Shown here: piece after piece, positions 26,666 through 34,566 of the stretch
Layout of the letters: each line of letters opens with the position of its first letter
Numbering within the stretch: the first letter of the stretch is position 1
Assembly (NCBI GenBank): GCA_900104375.1
Contig: LT629302.1
Location: 2,382,001-2,446,000 of the forward strand
Source of the DNA: Flavobacteriaceae bacterium MAR_2010_188
GTDB lineage: Bacteria > Bacteroidota > Bacteroidia > Flavobacteriales > Flavobacteriaceae
Direction: 5' to 3'
DNA: 64,000 nt
Notes under the pieces: generated by a model
Database searches by the model: none
The model's input: the letters and a program-made list of their open reading frames with translations, nothing else
What the model was told of the DNA's origin: nothing
Made by a program: the position numbers and the translations under genes

Positions 26666-27478
26666 TTAGATAGTTATCGCTGAATTATCAAAAATATTGA
26701 ACTTAGTATTTTCATCCGCCAAAGCCATTTTAGAAACCGAGGTTAGTCTCGCTCTATTCGCTACCACATCGCCAATAATGATTATTGCTGGGTTAGCAAG
26801 CTTTTGGTCCTTAACCACATCACAAATAGTTTCGATGGTTCCAAATCCGGATTTTTCAAATTCCGTGGTCCCGTTTTGAATAATTGCAATCGGCATTTTT
26901 GATTTGCCGGCTAAAGTGAAAACTTCTGTAATTTCTTTTAGTTTGCTCATTCCCATTAAAATAACTACCGTAGCCGTAGATTGGGCTGCAACTTTTACAT
27001 CTTCAGACAACAAATGCGATTTTGTAGTACCAGTAATTACCCAGAAACTTTCTGAGACCCCCCGTCTGGTAAGGGGAATCCCTTGGTAAGCTGGAACCGC
27101 AGATGATGACGAAATACCAGGAACCATGGCAGTTTCAATTCCAAAGTCAGAAACATAATCGAGTTCTTCAGCTCCCCTTCCAAATATAAATGGGTCGCCT
27201 CCTTTTAATCTAACAACATGCCCGTGACTTTTGGCCCTGCTAACGATTAAATCATTAATCTGTTCTTGTTGGTAGGCATAGCATCCAGCCCTTTTACCTA
27301 CAAAAAAAATTTCGGCTTTTGGGTTGGCGTAGTTCAGTAACTCAATATTTACCAGTGCATCGTAAAGAATAACATCTGCCGATTTTATAGCTTTTATCGC
27401 TTTTACAGTGATTAAATCCGGATCTCCCGGACCAGCACCAACTATGGTCAGTTTTGGAGTTTTTGTTTTAGCTAGCAT
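26666..27478 (-). CDS. cobA: Uroporphyrinogen-III C-methyltransferase
   Basis: A 270-residue SAM-dependent methyltransferase that makes precorrin-2, the first step to siroheme (and cobalamin). Motifs: TIVGAGPGDPDLITVKA at 11-27, the VRLKGGDPFIFGRGAEE block near 88, and VPGISSSSAVPAYQGIPLTRR near 120. It overlaps the sulfite reductase gene by 11 bp. Its product is the cofactor of that enzyme, so the operon codes for enzyme and prosthetic group together. Confidence 0.95.
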   Translation of the reverse strand: MLAKTKTPKLTIVGAGPGDPDLITVKAIKAIKSADVILYDALVNIELLNYANPKAEIFFVGKRAGCYAYQQEQINDLIVSRAKSHGHVVRLKGGDPFIFGRGAEELDYVSDFGIETAMVPGISSSSAVPAYQGIPLTRRGVSESFWVITGTTKSHLLSEDVKVAAQSTATVVILMGMSKLKEITEVFTLAGKSKMPIAIIQNGTTEFEKSGFGTIETICDVVKDQKLANPAIIIIGDVVANRARLTSVSKMALADENTKFNIFDNSAITI

Positions 27479-29567
27479 GGGTCAAGGATTTACTGCGGTA
27501 TGCTTCAACTTGATCAAAAAAGTTTAAAGCATCATTAGCATATTTTTTTGCGAACTGTTCATTCGGCTCATTTTCACGAATCTGATAAATCAAAGTTTTA
27601 AAACTCTGATTAAGGTCAATCAAACCTTTTTCTATAAAGGTTTCTTCAAACGAATCGATAATATTTGCTTGAGTGTTAGTGCTGATATCTTCGGATAGCA
27701 GAAGTGCTTTCGCAGCGTTAACAAGCGATGAGTAGGTATGGTAAACTGCATCTGACCATTGCTCTCCCTCAAAGGACTCTTTGGCTAAATCGATTTTTTC
27801 CTTGGCTTCCAACAACAACGTTGCCACCAGGTCAATAACAACACCCGCACATTCGCCAACACCCACCGCTTGAATGTATTTTTCATTGTTTCCCCAATCA
27901 ATAAAATCACTTTCGGTAAGATTATCGGTATCTGATAACTGATTTAAAAAATCATAGAAATATTTCTGTCCTTGTCTATCGTAATAATCAAGGAAAGGCT
28001 CATTTTTATTAGCCTTAGATTCAAAATCGTCTAGGATCATTCTCAACGCTTCTGGTCCTCTTTTAGAAGGAAGTTTGATTACCTTATCAGAAAAACGTCC
28101 TTGTCCATCACCCAGAATTCCGCCACCCAATAAAACCTGAACCGCTGGAGCTACCAATTTATCCTTGGTTCTAATGGACATTCCTTGAAAACCAATATGC
28201 GCCATGTTATGCTGCCCACAGGCATTCATACAACCACTAATTTTAATGGTAATATCCCTGTTATTTACATAGTTGGGATATTCAGAATATAAAACCTCTT
28301 CTAATTTATCCGCAAGACCAGTGCTGCTGGCAATTCCTAAGTTACAGGTATCTGTACCAGGGCAGGCAGTAATATCGGTTGTGGCATTATAGCCCAAATC
28401 AGTAAAACCAAGTGTTTTAAGTTCTTGAAAAAAATAAGGAAGCAATGCCTCTTTAACATGCCTCAATAAGATATTTTGGCGAAGGGTAAATCGTAATTCG
28501 TTAGCCGCATAATCCTTGACGAGATGAGCTAATTTCCTTGCTTTTTCGGTGGAAAAATCGCCCAGTTTTACTTTTATACCAATGGCAAAAAGACCATCTT
28601 GTTTTTGTTTGAAGACATTATTTCCTTTCCAAAGCTCGTATTCTTCATCATTATCAAAAGTAACCTGTGGAATACTTATAGACATCAAATTTGTCTCGGA
28701 ATCAAAGCCGGAAATATCAATCTCTACTGTTTGATGGGATATTGCTTTCTTTTCTTCTTCTATCAATTCAAGAAAACTTTCTAGACCAATATCCTTGATT
28801 AGAAATTTCATCCTAGCCTTTAATCGTCTAGAACGTTCGCCATGTCTGTCAAAAATCCTTAACACACTTTCTGTAACCGGAATCAATTTATTCTCTGGAA
28901 GAAATTCGTAAACAACATCTGCATGTCTCGGCTGAGAACCTAAACCGCCACCAAGCATTACTTTAAAACCACGCTTACCTTCCTCAATTCTTGGGATAAA
29001 TCCTAAGTCATGGATAAAACTGATTGCAGAATCCTCGTCTGATGACGAAAATGAAATCTTGAATTTTCTACCCATCTCTTGGCAGATCGGATTCCTTAAA
29101 AAGAACTGAAATACCGCATGTGCATAAGGGGAAACATCGAAGGGCTCGTCCAAATCGATACCAGAAGTTTCGCTGGCCGTAATATTTCTGACCGTGTTAC
29201 CGCAAGCTTCTCTAAGCGTAACATCGTCTTTTTCTAATTCTGCCCACAACTGCGGGGTTCTATTTAAATCGACATAATGGATTTGTATATCCTGACGGGT
29301 GGTGATATGTAATTTTCCGGTGGAATATTCATCAGAAACATCAGAAATACGTAGTAACTGATCACCGGTAACTTTTCCAAAAGGAAGTTTTATCCGAATC
29401 ATCTGCACGCCTTGTTGGCGCTGCCCATAAACTCCACGCGCAAGACGCAGGCTCCGGAATCTCTCCTCATCGATTCTGCCTTCTTTAAAAAGCCTAATCT
29501 TCTTTTCGAGGTCTAAAATATCTCGTTCGACTATTGGATTTTCTATTTCGGTTCTAAAACTTTGCAT
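27468..29567 (-). CDS. Siroheme sulfite/nitrite reductase with C-terminal HEPN domain
   Basis: A 699-residue protein. Residues about 40-560 are a two-repeat siroheme reductase: TTRQDIQIHYV at 89-99 (siroheme-binding Arg), ACGNTVRNI near 121, and the [4Fe-4S]-siroheme cysteines CPGTDTC (402-408) and CMNAC (446-450). Residues about 575-695 form a helical HEPN-like domain (LLLEAKEKIDLAKESF, then YHTYSSLVNAAKALLL) without an RxxxxH nuclease motif. Context (cysH, siroheme genes, methionine genes) favours sulfite over nitrite. The HEPN extension is absent from classical CysI or NirA. Confidence 0.9.
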   Translation of the reverse strand: MQSFRTEIENPIVERDILDLEKKIRLFKEGRIDEERFRSLRLARGVYGQRQQGVQMIRIKLPFGKVTGDQLLRISDVSDEYSTGKLHITTRQDIQIHYVDLNRTPQLWAELEKDDVTLREACGNTVRNITASETSGIDLDEPFDVSPYAHAVFQFFLRNPICQEMGRKFKISFSSSDEDSAISFIHDLGFIPRIEEGKRGFKVMLGGGLGSQPRHADVVYEFLPENKLIPVTESVLRIFDRHGERSRRLKARMKFLIKDIGLESFLELIEEEKKAISHQTVEIDISGFDSETNLMSISIPQVTFDNDEEYELWKGNNVFKQKQDGLFAIGIKVKLGDFSTEKARKLAHLVKDYAANELRFTLRQNILLRHVKEALLPYFFQELKTLGFTDLGYNATTDITACPGTDTCNLGIASSTGLADKLEEVLYSEYPNYVNNRDITIKISGCMNACGQHNMAHIGFQGMSIRTKDKLVAPAVQVLLGGGILGDGQGRFSDKVIKLPSKRGPEALRMILDDFESKANKNEPFLDYYDRQGQKYFYDFLNQLSDTDNLTESDFIDWGNNEKYIQAVGVGECAGVVIDLVATLLLEAKEKIDLAKESFEGEQWSDAVYHTYSSLVNAAKALLLSEDISTNTQANIIDSFEETFIEKGLIDLNQSFKTLIYQIRENEPNEQFAKKYANDALNFFDQVEAYRSKSLTHAS

Positions 29568-29574
29568 AATATTT

Positions 29575-30192
29575 TTATTGAAAATGAATACCGCATTCTC
29601 TACTGGTCAACACCTTGGTAGGGTCAAAGTAAGCGGTGTTTTTGGGCAATTTATTTTTGGTGATGTAGGCATCTAAGTCTTGGTCCGTCCAATAATAAAA
29701 AGGGCTGACTTTAAGAATGCCATCTTTGCTGTAGCTGAGAATATCTTTGGAGTTTCTATACTCATTCTGTCTCACCCTAATATTGGTAAACCAGATTTTA
29801 GGGTTGTTCTCCGTAATTGCTCTCCTAAAGGGCTCAAGTTTTACGATTTCGGTAAATTCTTCATGTTTTGGGTCGGATAATTCTGGAACCCCTAAAGTTG
29901 CTTCAATCACCTCCTTTGACATCATTGGTTTATAATGCTGAATATTTAATTGATACTTGGAAATAACATTTGAAGCATGCTTATATGTTTCATCATTATT
30001 GAACAAGGTATCGCACCAAATAACTTTAATGTTAGGGTCCTTTCTGTGGAAGGTGCTTAACAATACTGCAGAATAAATGCCGAAACTAGTGGTAACGATT
30101 CGCTCCTTACTTTGGGTGATGGCCCACTCTATAATTTGGTCAGGACTAAATGATTTCAGTTCCTTATTTAATTTTTCTATGTCTAGATTCAT
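29575..30192 (-). CDS. cysH: Phosphoadenylyl-sulfate reductase family protein
   Basis: A 205-residue PAPS/APS reductase. The P-loop-like VTTSFGIYSAVLLS lies near residue 33, WCDTLFNNDETY near 59, and the C-terminal catalytic SRECGIHFQ ends the protein. The paired CC..C motifs of [4Fe-4S] APS reductases are missing, which points to the PAPS-type enzyme that uses thioredoxin. It is shorter than E. coli CysH (244). It delivers sulfite to the reductase encoded 8 bp downstream. ATP sulfurylase genes are not in the window. Confidence 0.87.
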   Translation of the reverse strand: MNLDIEKLNKELKSFSPDQIIEWAITQSKERIVTTSFGIYSAVLLSTFHRKDPNIKVIWCDTLFNNDETYKHASNVISKYQLNIQHYKPMMSKEVIEATLGVPELSDPKHEEFTEIVKLEPFRRAITENNPKIWFTNIRVRQNEYRNSKDILSYSKDGILKVSPFYYWTDQDLDAYITKNKLPKNTAYFDPTKVLTSRECGIHFQ

Positions 30193-30291
30193 CTTTATTG
30201 ATTAAATGCCTTTATTCCTATCGGATTACTAGGGTAATAGGTCAAATGTAATTTATAAAATTTTAAAACTCCCATTAAATTTGATTAATTG

Positions 30292-30699
30292 TTAGATTAA
30301 ATCGGCTAACGACTTATTGTTGAATATATTAAGCGTACTATCCCTAACTTCTATCATGAGGTTGTGCACGGCACATAGATTTTCGTCTGGACAGTCATCG
30401 CACTTCTCATAAAAATTAAGACTTACACAAGGAACCATTGCAATGGGGCCTTCTAAGATTCTCATTACCGCAGACATCTTGATGTCTTCAGGTTTCTTCA
30501 ATAAATAATAACCTCCACCTTTGCCTTTTTTAGAACCCAGCAAGCCGTTCTTCCTGAGCGTTAAAAGAATACTTTCCAAAAATTTCTGGGAAATATTCTC
30601 ATGCTTGGAAATCGTCCCGATTTGAGTAGGTTGATTATTATCTTGCCTTGCCAAAAATGTCAAGGCTTTTAGACCGTATTTCGTCTTTTTAGAAAGCAT
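30292..30699 (-). CDS. Rrf2-family transcriptional regulator
   Basis: A 135-residue winged-helix regulator. It opens MLSKKTKYGLKALTFLAR, the Rrf2 hallmark, with the recognition region ISQKFLESILLTLRKNGLLGSKKGKGGGY at about 33-61. Four cysteines follow in MVPC, EKCDDC and NLC near 88-108, so a metal or Fe-S cluster, or redox sensing as in IscR, is possible. It lies inside the sulfur operon between metZ-like and cysH genes, suggesting that it regulates cysteine or sulfur genes as CymR does in firmicutes. Confidence 0.88.
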   Translation of the reverse strand: MLSKKTKYGLKALTFLARQDNNQPTQIGTISKHENISQKFLESILLTLRKNGLLGSKKGKGGGYYLLKKPEDIKMSAVMRILEGPIAMVPCVSLNFYEKCDDCPDENLCAVHNLMIEVRDSTLNIFNNKSLADLI

Positions 30700-30723
30700 C
30701 TTCCAAAGATACTTAATTTGGAC

Positions 30724-31899
30724 TTATCCTAAAGCCTGCCCAATATCTGCGATTATATCATCGACATTTTCCAAACCTACTGATATACGGATCAATCCAT
30801 CGGATATTCCAGTTTGCATTCTTTCATCCTCAGACAACTTACTATGGGTAGTTGATGCCGGATGAGTAACAATCGTCCTGGTATCTCCCAGATTGGCTGA
30901 AAGTGAACACATATTTATAGCATTTAAAAAACTTCTACCCTTGTCAATTCCTCCCTTAACTTGAAAGGCCACCACATTCCCTCCTGCCTTCATCTGTTTT
31001 TTTGCAATCTCATATTTTGGATGAGATTTTAAGAAAGGATATTTTACAAAATCTACTTGTGAATTATCTTCTAAAAACTGTGCAACCTTCATGGCGTTTT
31101 CGCAGTGTCTATCGACTCTAACTGCCAAAGTTTCTAAACTTTTAGACAATATCCAAGCATTAAAAGGCGATAACGATGGCCCTGTATTCCTCGAAAAGAG
31201 ATAAATCTCTCTTATTAATTCCTCTTTACCAACCGTAATCCCGCCCAAAACACGGCCTTGTCCATCGATTAGTTTAGTAGCCGAATGGATGACCAAATCT
31301 GCCCCAAACTTTATCGGTTGTTGTAAATAAGGTGTAGCAAAACAGTTATCGACCACAAAAAGCAGATTGTGTTTTTTTGCAATTTTTCCTAGCAACTCTA
31401 AATCCAAGATATCTACCGCCGGATTGGTCGGACTTTCAACATAAAGAATTTTTGTTTCAGGTTTTATCAGTTTTTCAACCTCATCAATCTCTTCAACCTT
31501 AAAATATGAGGTCGAAATATTCCATTTTGGAAAATATTTTGTGAACAAACTATGGGTAGAACCAAATACAGAGCGACAAGAAACTATGTGGTCACCAGAA
31601 CTTAATAAGGCACCAAAAGTTGAAAACACCGCTGCCATGCCACTTGCGAAAGCATAGCCGCTCTCCGCCCCTTCCATCTTGCAGATTTTATCTACCAGTT
31701 CTGAGGTGTTCGGATTGGAAAACCTACTATAGATATTTCTATTTTTTTCCTCTGCAAAAGACGCTCTCATATCTTCCGCATCCTCAAAAACATAACTAGA
31801 AGTTAAGTACAGCGGATTGGAATGTTCTAAATATTGGGTTCTATCGATCTGGGTCCTGATGGCTTCCGTTTCAAATTTTCTCTCTTCTCTTTCTGCCAT
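30724..31899 (-). CDS. Trans-sulfuration PLP enzyme (MetZ-like homoserine-ester sulfhydrylase)
   Basis: A 391-residue Cys/Met-metabolism PLP enzyme. PLP lysine in HSATKLIDGQGR near residue 207, SGMAAVFSTFGALLSSGDH near 88, and C-terminal SVGLENVDDIIADI. The YSRFSNPNTSELVDKI block is of the O-succinylhomoserine sulfhydrylase (MetZ) type; cystathionine synthase or lyase activity cannot be excluded. Together with MetX and a second sulfhydrylase in the same operon it makes homocysteine from homoserine. Confidence 0.8.
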   Translation of the reverse strand: MAEREERKFETEAIRTQIDRTQYLEHSNPLYLTSSYVFEDAEDMRASFAEEKNRNIYSRFSNPNTSELVDKICKMEGAESGYAFASGMAAVFSTFGALLSSGDHIVSCRSVFGSTHSLFTKYFPKWNISTSYFKVEEIDEVEKLIKPETKILYVESPTNPAVDILDLELLGKIAKKHNLLFVVDNCFATPYLQQPIKFGADLVIHSATKLIDGQGRVLGGITVGKEELIREIYLFSRNTGPSLSPFNAWILSKSLETLAVRVDRHCENAMKVAQFLEDNSQVDFVKYPFLKSHPKYEIAKKQMKAGGNVVAFQVKGGIDKGRSFLNAINMCSLSANLGDTRTIVTHPASTTHSKLSEDERMQTGISDGLIRISVGLENVDDIIADIGQALG

Positions 31900-31908
31900 A
31901 AAAATTTT

Positions 31909-32943
31909 CTAGCCTGCTAGCTTTTTTAATGATTTTAATTCGTTGACCTTTTCAGCAAATACCGGTTTTAAGAGTTTGCTCAGTTGTTGAAACTCTATTA
32001 AGAACGCATCATGACCATGGATTGATTTTATCTCTCCAATCTTCACATTGTTCTTTTCTAGCTTTAGGTCTACAAAGGTTTTCCAGTTTTCTTCAGTTTT
32101 AAAGAAAAGGTCGGTGTTAATGGTTATAATATGAATGTTGCCCGGGATTTTCGAAGCCACCTTTATAAAATCACCTCTATCTTCGGTAATGTCTATAGTC
32201 TTCAAAATCTGGTTCATCATTTTATAAGACGAAAGCGTAAAGCGTTTGGTCAATTTATTACCATGATGGTCTAACCAACTTTCAATATTAAAGATTCCTT
32301 TGGTCTTAAAAGTCCTTTTGAATTTATCGGTGAAAGATTCTGGAGTGCGATAAAGCGTCATCGCATGCAAACGCGCATCGTACAAAGGTTTGTTGCTATT
32401 ATTGAGCAAACTATCCTGAATCATACAATTGGCGATTAACCAATCGGTCGATTTCCAATCGGAGGCTACCGGAATAACATTTTCAATATTAATCTTATTC
32501 AATGCCGCCAGTTCCCAAGCAAGTCCGCCGCCAACAGAACCACCAATTACCGCGAAAAGTTCTGAAATGTTTAGATTCCTCAAACCTAACGAAAAGATTT
32601 GAGCAACATCCCTAGCCGTAAAATCCTTGTAATCCTCGATGAGTTCTTTCTCACCGCCAAAACCATTTCCAGGGATATTAAAAGCTAACACCGCAAAATG
32701 ATTGGTATCGATACATTTGTCTGGTCCGATTAAATCATTCCACCAGCCATCATTTCCAATTACCGTAGAATTACCTGTAAGTGCATGATTAACCAATACG
32801 ATTGGCGCCTGATTAAGGTCTTGCCCAAAAGTTTGGTAAGACAATTGAATATTGTGCTTAGCGCCACTTCTAGTTTTAAAATCCTTAATCTTTATTTTCT
32901 GCAGCATACTCATTCTTAATTTTATAACATCTATTGAAGCCAT
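31909..32943 (-). CDS. metX: Homoserine O-acetyltransferase-like alpha/beta hydrolase
   Basis: A 344-residue alpha/beta-hydrolase of the MetX group. NHALTGNSTV near residue 52, nucleophile Ser in VIGGSVGGGLAWE near 135, and C-terminal catalytic HGHDAFLIEF near 305. It activates homoserine for the sulfhydrylases beside it; acetyl is assumed but succinyl donors are known in this family. The ATG overlaps the upstream stop as TAATG, which decides the start and implies coupling. Confidence 0.87.
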   Translation of the reverse strand: MASIDVIKLRMSMLQKIKIKDFKTRSGAKHNIQLSYQTFGQDLNQAPIVLVNHALTGNSTVIGNDGWWNDLIGPDKCIDTNHFAVLAFNIPGNGFGGEKELIEDYKDFTARDVAQIFSLGLRNLNISELFAVIGGSVGGGLAWELAALNKINIENVIPVASDWKSTDWLIANCMIQDSLLNNSNKPLYDARLHAMTLYRTPESFTDKFKRTFKTKGIFNIESWLDHHGNKLTKRFTLSSYKMMNQILKTIDITEDRGDFIKVASKIPGNIHIITINTDLFFKTEENWKTFVDLKLEKNNVKIGEIKSIHGHDAFLIEFQQLSKLLKPVFAEKVNELKSLKKLAG

Positions 32944-34235
32944 TATGCGTTATCTAAATTCTTGATCAATGCAAAGGCATCCTTTAAATCTGCTTTTAAA
33001 TCCTCAATATCTTCGATACCAACAGATAGACGAATTAAATCCTTAGTAACTCCGGTACTTATTTGTTCTTGGTCACTCAGTTGCTGATGAGTGGTACTTG
33101 CTGGGTGAATAATCAAGGATTTAGTATCCCCGATATTTGCCAGAAGACTAAATAATTTAGTTTCATCAGCAACGGTTTTAGCCGACTCAAATCCGCCCTT
33201 AACACCAAATGTTACAATGCCCGACTGTCCTTTCGGAAGATATTTTTTAGCCAAATCGTAGTAAAGACTGGTGCGAAGTCCAGGATAATTAACCCAAGTA
33301 ACTTCTGGTTGTTTTTGAAGCCACTGAGCCAACTCTAAGGCATTTTCGCTGTGCTTTTTCACGCGAATATCTAAAGTTTCCAACCCTTGAATAATCTGCC
33401 ATGCATTAAATGGACTCAATGATCCACCATAATCCCTAAGACCTTCAATCCTAACTTTAGCAATAAAAGCGGCCGCTTCCAGCGCCTCACTATAAATAAG
33501 ACCATGATACCCAGCAGAAGGCTCTGTAAATTCAGGGAATTTTCCGTTGGTCCAGTCAAAAGTGCCAGCATCGATAATCACTCCACCTAAAGCGGTACCA
33601 TTGCCATTAATATACTTGGTTAAGGAATGGATAACGATGTTAGCTCCATATTCTATAGGGTTTAGCAGTGATGGTGTGGCAACTGTATTGTCTACTATAA
33701 ACGGCAGTTTGTGGTCCTTCGCAATTTTAGAAATGGCCTGTAAATCCAGTACATCCAGTTTTGGATTACCCAAAGATTCCACGAATATAGCACGGGTATT
33801 TTCCTTGATTGCCTTATCAAAATTTACCGGATCCGAAGGATCTACAAACGTAGTGGTAATACCATGACGAGGCATTGTAACGTTGAGTAGATTATAAGAT
33901 CCACCGTACAAACTGTTAGACGAAACAATGTGGTCTCCCGCCTTTAATAATGTTAATAGTGTTGTGGTCGTAGCCGACGTTCCGGATGATGTCACTACTG
34001 CAGCAATACCACCTTCTAGCGCCGCAAGACGCTGTTCTAAAATGTCGTTGGTAGGGTTATTAATCCTGGTATAAATATTACCAGGAACGGCAAGGGAAAA
34101 TAAATCGGCAGCGTGGTCAGAATTGTTAAAGACATAAGCTGTCGATTGATAAATAGGAACTGCTCTGGTTCCTCCATTTGCTTGGACATCATGTCCGGCG
34201 TGCAACGCTTTGGTCGCGAATTTTTGTGTACTCAT
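32943..34235 (-). CDS. metY: O-acetylhomoserine aminocarboxypropyltransferase
   Basis: A 430-residue PLP enzyme that makes homocysteine directly from O-acetylhomoserine and sulfide. Family blocks: FATKALHAGHDVQANGGTRA at the start, TSSGTSATTTTLLTLLKAGDH near 78, PLP lysine VIHSLTKYINGNGTALGG near 205, and SVGIEDIEDL at the end. The MSTQKF start at 34235 fits the family; the ATG 13 codons upstream would add an unusual leader. It is the first gene of the long sulfur operon behind the second SAM-I riboswitch. Confidence 0.92.
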   Translation of the reverse strand: MSTQKFATKALHAGHDVQANGGTRAVPIYQSTAYVFNNSDHAADLFSLAVPGNIYTRINNPTNDILEQRLAALEGGIAAVVTSSGTSATTTTLLTLLKAGDHIVSSNSLYGGSYNLLNVTMPRHGITTTFVDPSDPVNFDKAIKENTRAIFVESLGNPKLDVLDLQAISKIAKDHKLPFIVDNTVATPSLLNPIEYGANIVIHSLTKYINGNGTALGGVIIDAGTFDWTNGKFPEFTEPSAGYHGLIYSEALEAAAFIAKVRIEGLRDYGGSLSPFNAWQIIQGLETLDIRVKKHSENALELAQWLQKQPEVTWVNYPGLRTSLYYDLAKKYLPKGQSGIVTFGVKGGFESAKTVADETKLFSLLANIGDTKSLIIHPASTTHQQLSDQEQISTGVTKDLIRLSVGIEDIEDLKADLKDAFALIKNLDNA

Positions 34236-34351
34236 TTTTCTAAGTTTTTGAGTTAATAATAAACCCAAAGCCAATGCGCCCGTTCGAGGAGCGTACTTAA
34301 TAGAAAAATGTTATAAAGAATTTAGAAACCACCGAAGGGTGATTACGTGGG

Positions 34352-34470
34352 GTTATCTATCCAACCGATAAATCAATTAGTAGAATTTAGCACCTTCTTG
34401 TTTGTGAACTTCACATATACAAGGGTTGCTAAGGCTTCATAGGGTCTAATCCCTCCGCCTTTCTTGATAA
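34352..34470 (-). promoter_or_regulatory. SAM-I (S-box) riboswitch upstream of metY
   Basis: Minus strand: P1 arms GTTATC (34470-34465) and GATAAC (34357-34352), with AAAGGCGGAGGGA, GACCC, GAAGCCTTAGCAACC, an ACAAG-closed hairpin, then AAGGTGCTAAATTCTAC and a P4 stem between. These are the conserved S-box core elements, nearly identical to the copy at 22864-22980. It should shut off metY-metX-metZ and the cotranscribed cysteine and siroheme genes when SAM is plentiful. Confidence 0.93.
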
Positions 34471-34502
34471 CATTTCAGTAAGTGTTTGAACTTTGTATGC
34501 CG

Positions 34503-34534
34503 CAAATATTGCAACAGAAAAATTGAAATTCCAA
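34503..34534 (-). promoter_or_regulatory. Candidate promoter for the metY riboswitch transcript
   Basis: Minus strand TTG (34534-34532), 21 nt, AATATTTG (34510-34503), one mismatch from TAnnTTTG. The downstream AAAGTTCAAAC is shared with the other riboswitch leader. Confidence 0.4.
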
Positions 34535-34566
34535 ATAATTCATATCTTTTTTGAAAAATTTAAGAC

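Noticed and set aside
23085-34470. Nitrite assimilation operon
   Set aside because: cysH, metX/Y and SAM riboswitch context points to sulfite; no nitrate reductase or transporter is present.
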